NCBI GenBank assembly: GCA_027356675.1
Contig: DAHVXO010000362.1
Coordinates: forward strand, 1 to 18,363
Source: Symbiobacteriaceae bacterium
GTDB lineage: Bacteria; Bacillota_E; Symbiobacteriia; Symbiobacteriales; Symbiobacteriaceae
Direction: 5' to 3'
DNA length: 18,363 nucleotides
The translations under genes and the position numbers were made by a program. Below the pieces are notes generated by a model. That model did not search any database. It was given only the letters and a program-made list of their open reading frames with translations, and was not told the DNA's origin. Positions within the stretch are counted from its first letter, which is position 1; every line of letters begins with the position of its first letter. Shown piece after piece: positions 14,254 to 18,363 of the stretch.

Positions 14254-16319
14254 ACGTCACGACCACCACCTGCTCTTACTGCGGCGTGGGTTGCACTCTC
14301 GAACTTCACACCTGTGCGGGCCGCATCTTCAAGGTGACATCGCCCGAGGATGCCGCCGTCAACCACGGCAACCTCTGTGTCAAGGGCCGGTTCGGCTTCG
14401 ACTATGTCCACCACCCGGACCGTCTGACCCAGCCGCTGATCCGGCGGGGCGGGCGTCCCGGCGCCCGGCGGGGCAGCCCCGACTATGGGACCCTGGAGCC
14501 TGCCTCCTGGAACGAGGCATTGGCCACAGTGGCCGCCCGCCTCAGCGCAACAAAAGCCCGCTACGGCCCCGACGCCCTCGGTGGCCTCTCCAGTGCCAAG
14601 TGCACCAACGAGGAAAACTACGTCTTCCAAAAATTCATCCGGGCCGGCATCGGCACGCATAACGTGGACCACTGCTCCCGCCTCTGCCACGCCGCCTCGG
14701 TCACGGCGGTCAACATGGCGGTAGGGTCCCTGGCCATGTCCAACTCCATCGGTGAGCTGCGGGAGCACAGCGACTGCCTGCTGGTTACCGGCAGCAACAC
14801 CACCGAGAACCATCCGATCATCGCTCTGGAGATGAAGGCCGCCGTCGCCCGGGGCGCCAAGCTGATCCTGGTCGACCCGCGGGACATCGAACTGGCGGAC
14901 TTCGCCACCTACCACCTCAAACACCGCTCCGGGACGGACGTGTCCGTCTTCAACGCCATGGCCCACGTCATCATCGCAGAGGGGCTGTGGAACCACGACT
15001 TCGTGGGCAACCGCACGGAAGGCTTCACCGACCTGGCCGGCGCGGTGCGCGACTGCACCCCTGAGTGGGCGGAGGGCATCAGCGGTGTGCCGGCCAACCT
15101 GATTCGCCTGGCCGCCCGGCTTTACGCCACCAGTCCGGCCGCCGGCATCTTCTGGGGGATGGGCATCTCCCAGCACCACACCGGCACCGATGCCTCGCTG
15201 ACCCTCACCAACCTCACCTTGCTTTGCGGCCAGATCGGGCGGCCTGGAACGGGGATCAACCCCCTGCGGGGCCAGAACAACGTGCAGGGTGCGGGCGACA
15301 TGGGCTGCCTGCCCAACCTGCTTCCCGGCTACGTGCGAGCCGCCGATGAGACCCACCTGGAGCGGATCGGCAGCCTTTGGCAGGCAAATCTTCCCCGTTC
15401 GAAAGGCCTGACCAGCACCGAACTGACCGAGGCGATGGGTATGGGCAAGGTCAAAGCGTTGTACATCATGGGGGAGAACCCTATGCTGACCGACCCGAAC
15501 CTCAACCACGCCCGCGCCTGCTTCGAGGAGCTCGATTTCCTGGCGGTCCAGGATCTCTTCCGCACGGAGACGGCGGCGATGGCCGACGTCGTGCTGCCCG
15601 GGTACGCCTGGGCCGAGAAGGAAGGGACCTACACCAATACCGAGCGGCGCGTCCAGCGTGTCCGCCGGGCGGTCGCTGCACCGGGCGAAGCCCGCCCGGA
15701 TTGGCAGATCCTCTGCGATCTTTCCACCCGCATGGGGTACCCCATGTCCTACGACAGCCCCGCCCAGATCCTGGCCGAGATCGGCGTCTGCAATCCGGCC
15801 TACCGCGGCATCACCTGGGACAGGCTGGAGGCCGGCCCCGGACTGCAGTGGCCCTGCTCGGACGAGCACCACCCCGGTACCCAATTCCTATTCGCTGACG
15901 CCTTCCCCCGCGGCAGGGGCAAGCTGCATGCCGTGCGGTTCGAGCCGCCCACAGAAAACCCGGATGCCGATTACCCTTACATCCTCACCACTGGCCGCGT
16001 CCTCTTCCACTGGCATGGCGGCGTCATGTCCCGTCGGTCCGAGGGCCTGGACGCCATCGCCCCGGAGGCGCTCGTAGAGATCCATCCCACCGATGCCGGC
16101 CGCCTGGGCATAGCCGATGCCGCCCCGGTCAAAGTGACCAGCCGCCGGGGACAGGTGACCGCCAAGGCCCTGGTCACGCCGCGGGTTCTGCCCGGCTCCA
16201 TCTTCATGACCTTCCACTATGCGGAGGCGGCCGCCAACCTCCTCACCATCGACGTCCTGGACCCGCTCGCCAAGATCCCGGAGTTCAAGGTCTGCGCTGT
16301 ACGGGTTCAGACCGGGTAG
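14250..16319 (+). CDS. Formate dehydrogenase catalytic (alpha) subunit, cysteine type
   Basis: It oxidises formate to CO2 at a molybdenum or tungsten bis-pyranopterin centre, or runs the reverse reaction. The 689-residue protein is the size of stand-alone FdhF-like subunits. An N-terminal [4Fe-4S] site is formed by Cys8, Cys11, Cys15 and Cys43, with the conserved Lys45 after it. The active-site motif VDHCSRLCHAASV has Cys146 (codon TGC) in the place of selenocysteine, with His147. RGQNNVQGAGDMG (about 387-399) is the typical cofactor-binding stretch of formate dehydrogenases. The C-terminal molydopterin dinucleotide-binding domain begins near YILTTGRVLFHWH. There is no signal peptide, so it is cytoplasmic. 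The ATG at 14250 overlaps the previous stop. No fdhD or cofactor-synthesis gene is in the window. Confidence 0.94.
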   Translation: MNVTTTTCSYCGVGCTLELHTCAGRIFKVTSPEDAAVNHGNLCVKGRFGFDYVHHPDRLTQPLIRRGGRPGARRGSPDYGTLEPASWNEALATVAARLSATKARYGPDALGGLSSAKCTNEENYVFQKFIRAGIGTHNVDHCSRLCHAASVTAVNMAVGSLAMSNSIGELREHSDCLLVTGSNTTENHPIIALEMKAAVARGAKLILVDPRDIELADFATYHLKHRSGTDVSVFNAMAHVIIAEGLWNHDFVGNRTEGFTDLAGAVRDCTPEWAEGISGVPANLIRLAARLYATSPAAGIFWGMGISQHHTGTDASLTLTNLTLLCGQIGRPGTGINPLRGQNNVQGAGDMGCLPNLLPGYVRAADETHLERIGSLWQANLPRSKGLTSTELTEAMGMGKVKALYIMGENPMLTDPNLNHARACFEELDFLAVQDLFRTETAAMADVVLPGYAWAEKEGTYTNTERRVQRVRRAVAAPGEARPDWQILCDLSTRMGYPMSYDSPAQILAEIGVCNPAYRGITWDRLEAGPGLQWPCSDEHHPGTQFLFADAFPRGRGKLHAVRFEPPTENPDADYPYILTTGRVLFHWHGGVMSRRSEGLDAIAPEALVEIHPTDAGRLGIADAAPVKVTSRRGQVTAKALVTPRVLPGSIFMTFHYAEAAANLLTIDVLDPLAKIPEFKVCAVRVQTG

Positions 16320-16339
16320 CGAATGGCCCGAGGTGCGCA

Positions 16340-16381
16340 CAATACGGGCCCGATCCCCGCCAAGGGATCGGGCCCGTATTG
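16340..16381. terminator. Very long hairpin downstream of the formate dehydrogenase operon
   Basis: A perfect 18-bp inverted repeat (CAATACGGGCCCGATCCC and its complement) with a 6-base loop begins 20 bases after the operon's stop. It probably ends the transcript. No U-tract follows (CCGTTCGCC), so it may act as a 3'-end stabiliser or need another factor. Confidence 0.65.
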
Positions 16382-16528
16382 CCGTTCGCCTTATCGCCGA
16401 TCGCACACCAGGCCGCCCTCCACGAACGTTGCCCGGCCTTCGCAACGAAGGGCCGAACCAATTCCTGTAAGTTCTCGTATTAGAGGATGGAAAGCTGCCG
16501 GTAACGGCACAGGGGGAGGAGACTGGGC
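16382..16528 (+). promoter_or_regulatory. Leader region of the small gene at 16529
   Basis: No gene is visible. It should hold the promoter of the gene at 16529. Two small hairpins can be drawn: GGCCTTCG-CAA-CGAAGGGCC (with one bulge, about 16434-16453) and TGCCG-GTAA-CGGCA (16496-16509, a GNRA-type loop), the latter just before the ribosome-binding site GGGAGGAG. I do not recognise a known riboswitch. Confidence 0.3.
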
Positions 16529-16873
16529 ATGCTCATGTGGTCTCGAGCTTTAGATGTCCTGCGCACCCGGGGGCAGCGGGCCCCCGGGGAGTTGTACCCC
16601 AACTATTCAGCCCTCATGCAGGAGGTGCTGGGACGGGTCCGTATGGCTGAACTGCAAATCCACGAGGCGCTGAGCCCAGAAGAGTTGGATGTGGGGCGTT
16701 CCTCCCTCATGGCGGGGTGGGCAGAGGTGCAGCAACTGATCCGGACCGCCAAGCGCGAGCGGGGATTGCCGCTGCGCCCCGTAGCCGAGACGGAAGAGCT
16801 GCACCGCAAGCTCCGGGACTTCATGAACCACCGGGGCGAGGGATTGCGCAAGCGCACGGCCGTCGTCAAGTAG
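16529..16873 (+). CDS. Unrecognised small helical protein
   Basis: I do not recognise this 114-residue protein. It appears almost fully helical and charged, with no cysteine, signal peptide or membrane segment. The middle (LMQEVLGRVRMAELQIHEAL, about 30-49, and WAEVQQLIRTAKRERGLPL, about 63-81) could form a helical hairpin, and the C-terminus is basic (GLRKRTAVVK). The ATG at 16529 has GGGAGGAG seven bases upstream; a second ATG at 16535 is less well placed. It is convergent with the ROK kinase gene, leaving only 13 bases between stops, and no terminator is visible there. Confidence 0.75.
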   Translation: MLMWSRALDVLRTRGQRAPGELYPNYSALMQEVLGRVRMAELQIHEALSPEELDVGRSSLMAGWAEVQQLIRTAKRERGLPLRPVAETEELHRKLRDFMNHRGEGLRKRTAVVK

Positions 16874-16886
16874 CGCTGCGGCCGAA

Positions 16887-17825
16887 TCAGCCCCGGTCCG
16901 CACGTCGCCCGACCAGCATGGCCAACCGGGCCGCGCCCACCACCCCGGACTGTGGCCCGAAGTGCGCCGGCTTGACCCGGATCGTGAGCGACCGGGGTCG
17001 TGCCTCCCGCGCCGTCGCTTCCACCAGCCGGTCCCACCAGTACCCCAATTTCGTGATGCCGCCCCCGATCACAATGACCTGAGGGTCGAAGGATTGCTGA
17101 AGGTTCACGAGCAGCAGGGCCAGGTCAGAGGTGAACCCCTCCACCGCGGCGTGTGCTGCTTCCTTGCGCCCTTCCCGTCCCCGGTCCGCCTGCGTGAGCA
17201 CCTCACGGATGCCATGAAACGGGCGGCCACCCTTGAGCGCGGCCGATGCCCTCCGGGTGAGGGCTTTGGCCGACACATATTGCTCGGCGCAACCGCGCCC
17301 CCCGCAGTTGCAGGGCAAGCCATGCGGGTAAAGTGCGGTGTGTCCCACCTCGCCGGCGCCCCACCGGGCGCCCCGCCACAACTGCCCACCGATGACTACC
17401 GCCCCGCCCACCCCAGTGCCCAGCGTGAGCATAACGAAATCAGCCGTGCCTCGGGCAGTCCCGACCCAACCCTCGGCTGCAGCTGCTGCGTTCACATCGT
17501 TGTCTACGGTGACCGGCAGCGCCAGCCGCCGGGAGAGTTCCGGCCCGAGTGCGAGACCGCTCCAGCCAGGCAGGTTGCCGCTGGCAAAGACCACGGTGCC
17601 CTTCTGGTGGTCAATTCGCCCGGCGCACCCGACGCCGCAGCCGCTGACCGCCTCCCGCGAACGGCCCGTCAGGGACCCGGCGAGTTGCTGTACACGGTCA
17701 AGCACCGGGTTCGGCCCCTCGGAAGCGCGGGTCGGCATTTCCGCGTGCTGGCGGATCTGGCCCTGGTCGTCCACCAGTCCCACCTTGATGCCCGTCCCGC
17801 CGATGTCGATTCCCAGGTAAAGCAT
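16887..17825 (-). CDS. ROK-family sugar kinase (glucokinase-like)
   Basis: It would phosphorylate glucose or a related hexose with ATP in the cytoplasm. The 312-residue protein has the phosphate-binding motif GIDIGGTGIKVGL (5-17), the catalytic Asp110 in VDNDVNAAA, the second phosphate motif LTLGTGVGGAVV (133-144), and the ROK zinc signature GEVGHTA (158-164) with CNCGGRGCAE (172-181), where His162, Cys172, Cys174 and Cys179 would bind zinc. There is no N-terminal helix-turn-helix, so it is a kinase and not a ROK repressor. The ATG at 17825 follows GGAGG by six bases. Glucokinase is the commonest function for this architecture, but N-acetylmannosamine or fructose kinases look alike. Confidence 0.9.
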   Translation of the reverse strand: MLYLGIDIGGTGIKVGLVDDQGQIRQHAEMPTRASEGPNPVLDRVQQLAGSLTGRSREAVSGCGVGCAGRIDHQKGTVVFASGNLPGWSGLALGPELSRRLALPVTVDNDVNAAAAAEGWVGTARGTADFVMLTLGTGVGGAVVIGGQLWRGARWGAGEVGHTALYPHGLPCNCGGRGCAEQYVSAKALTRRASAALKGGRPFHGIREVLTQADRGREGRKEAAHAAVEGFTSDLALLLVNLQQSFDPQVIVIGGGITKLGYWWDRLVEATAREARPRSLTIRVKPAHFGPQSGVVGAARLAMLVGRRADRG

Positions 17826-17904
17826 GGGTCACCTCCCGCCTCCCGCTGTTTCGCCGCGTCACCCATAACTCCTGCCCCGGTAGAGTACCCTGCCTTGAGC
17901 AAAC

Positions 17905-17938
17905 GCGGCGAACCCGCCCACAAAAGGGGCGGGGCCGC
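17905..17938 (-). terminator. Terminator after the secreted-peptide gene (minus strand)
   Basis: GCGGC/GCCGC and CCCGCCC/GGGCGGG form a 12-bp stem with a 3-base bulge and a 7-base loop. On the minus strand it is followed by GTTTGCTC. It lies 28 bases after the stop of the peptide gene and about 80 bases before the ROK kinase gene, so the two are probably separate transcripts. Confidence 0.55.
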
Positions 17939-17965
17939 CAGGAATCTAGGCTTTGCCAGGTACCA

Positions 17966-18097
17966 CTACTCGACGATGCAGTTGTTCCAGCATGCGGTGA
18001 GCTGAAGAGACGGGGCTGCGAGCGCCGGACCGGCTGCGGAGACCAGAAGCATGATCGCAAGCGCGACGGAGACCAGGAACTTTAGGAGCTTGGACAT
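17966..18097 (-). CDS. 43-residue secreted peptide with a Cys-x3-Cys mature end
   Basis: This short gene encodes a complete signal peptide and a tiny mature part. The start MSKLLKF is followed by a hydrophobic stretch (residues 7-22) and the signal-peptidase I site GPALA, with cleavage expected after Ala27. The mature product would be the 16-residue APSLQLTACWNNCIVE, with Cys36 and Cys40 able to form a small disulfide ring. The ribosome-binding site GGAGGT lies seven bases before the ATG, which is nearly ideal, and a terminator-like hairpin follows the stop. I know no family for it. It could be a signalling peptide, a toxin-like or antimicrobial peptide, or a wall peptide. It is preceded on the same strand by a GNAT acetyltransferase gene (116 bases) and followed by the ROK kinase gene. 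Confidence 0.7.
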   Translation of the reverse strand: MSKLLKFLVSVALAIMLLVSAAGPALAAPSLQLTACWNNCIVE

Positions 18098-18107
18098 TAG
18101 ATATACC

Positions 18108-18116
18108 TCCCACTAG
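18108..18116. repeat. Direct repeat TCCCACTAG, copy 1
   Basis: A 9-base repeat next to the ribosome-binding site of the peptide gene; the second copy is at 18154-18162, 46 bases away. It may be regulatory or chance. Confidence 0.3.
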
Positions 18117-18153
18117 CTTTTTTACCCGGGCAACATAAACCATCTTAAGCGGA

Positions 18154-18162
18154 TCCCACTAG
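18154..18162. repeat. Direct repeat TCCCACTAG, copy 2
   Basis: Second copy of the 9-base repeat at 18108-18116, in the AT-rich region between the acetyltransferase and peptide genes. Confidence 0.3.
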
Positions 18163-18168
18163 ATTACT

Positions 18169-18177
18169 GATTCTATA
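18169..18177. repeat. Direct repeat GATTCTATA, copy 1
   Basis: A 9-base repeat upstream of the peptide gene with a second copy at 18210-18218, 41 bases away (about four helical turns). The second copy overlaps the stop of the acetyltransferase gene. Confidence 0.3.
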
Positions 18178-18209
18178 TGGTTCCCCAATATCCTCCATAA
18201 TAAGATGAA

Positions 18210-18218
18210 GATTCTATA
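18210..18218. repeat. Direct repeat GATTCTATA, copy 2
   Basis: Second copy of the 9-base repeat at 18169-18177. It includes the acetyltransferase stop codon, which weakens but does not exclude a regulatory role. Confidence 0.3.
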
Positions 18219-18363
18219 AACGAAATAAAGGCAACCAAAGCTCCCGCTCGTAGACGACCCGGAAGCCGAGGCGATCCACGCAAAGATGCTGTACAGGCGA
18301 TTGCGCCGCCGTCTGGACCACGGCCAGACGAGCGCCGTCCCGGGCCGCGTCGGCGAGGCGGCG
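18214..18363 (-). CDS. GNAT-family N-acetyltransferase, C-terminal 49 residues
   Basis: Only the C-terminus is in the window; the gene runs off the right edge. The visible part contains ARDGARLAVVQTAAQSPVQ and then CVDRLGFRVVYERELW, which is the typical end of a GNAT domain: the strand-helix that binds acetyl-CoA, the short helix, and the LGF-x-V-x-Y strand. The stop is TAG at 18214-18216. The substrate cannot be judged from this part. It is on the same strand as the peptide gene 116 bases downstream, so a shared transcript is possible. Confidence 0.75.
   Translation of the reverse strand, partial: RRLADAARDGARLAVVQTAAQSPVQHLCVDRLGFRVVYERELWLPLFRL

Noticed and set aside
14685..14690. Selenocysteine at the formate dehydrogenase active site
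   Set aside because: The active-site codon is TGC (Cys146), not TGA, and no in-frame TGA occurs in the gene.
13968..15884. A 638-codon open frame on the minus strand opposite the formate dehydrogenase genes
   Set aside because: It is antisense to two clearly conserved genes, its product is low-complexity and Gly/Val/Arg-rich, and it has no ribosome-binding site. Long antisense frames are common in GC-rich DNA.

Overview
The window looks like chromosomal DNA of a GC-rich Gram-positive-type bacterium, most likely a high-GC Bacillota lineage of the Symbiobacterium, Thermaerobacter or Limnochordia kind. The reasons are strong GGAGG ribosome-binding sites, frequent TTG and GTG starts, an S-layer-homology (SLH) surface protein, and a DUF2512 membrane protein of a type I know from Bacillus relatives. 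This placement is an inference from gene content. Nothing here is a phage, transposon or CRISPR array.

Layout. (a) 1-1134 minus: N-terminal part of a long-chain acyl-CoA ligase, running off the left edge. (b) 1416-1667 plus: an acyl-carrier-protein-like protein without the phosphopantetheine serine, followed by a terminator shared with (c) 1716-3089 minus: a GABA-type aminotransferase whose upstream region has two similar palindromes. (d) 3330-5881 minus: DUF2512 membrane protein, SLH-domain secreted protein, THEP1-type NTPase and HD-domain phosphohydrolase. (e) 5978-6535 plus: PduO-type cobalamin adenosyltransferase. (f) 6551-8828 minus: an unrecognised small protein and a UvrD/PcrA-type helicase. 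(g) 9028-9852 plus: HAD-superfamily hydrolase. (h) 9844-11685 minus: a MacB/LolD-type ABC exporter pair whose permease has an in-frame amber codon. (i) 11856-16319 plus: a three-gene NAD-linked formate dehydrogenase operon. (j) 16529-16873 plus: unrecognised small protein. (k) 16887-17825 minus: ROK-family sugar kinase. (l) 17966-18097 minus: a 43-residue secreted peptide. (m) 18214-18363 minus: the C-terminus of a GNAT acetyltransferase.

How the genes work together. The clearest functional unit is the formate dehydrogenase operon. A fused NuoE-NuoF-like diaphorase (FMN, NAD site, Fe-S) is followed by a NuoG-N-terminus-like Fe-S protein and by a molybdenum or tungsten formate dehydrogenase catalytic subunit with cysteine at the active site. 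Together these would pass electrons from formate to NAD. In many relatives the Fe-S protein is fused to the catalytic subunit; here it is separate and lacks the His-Cys cluster site. The other genes look like ordinary housekeeping and peripheral metabolism.

The points most worth a second look are the tiny secreted Cys-x3-Cys peptide, the serine-less ACP-like protein, the amber-interrupted permease, the palindrome pair before the aminotransferase gene, and the structured leaders around 8871-9006.
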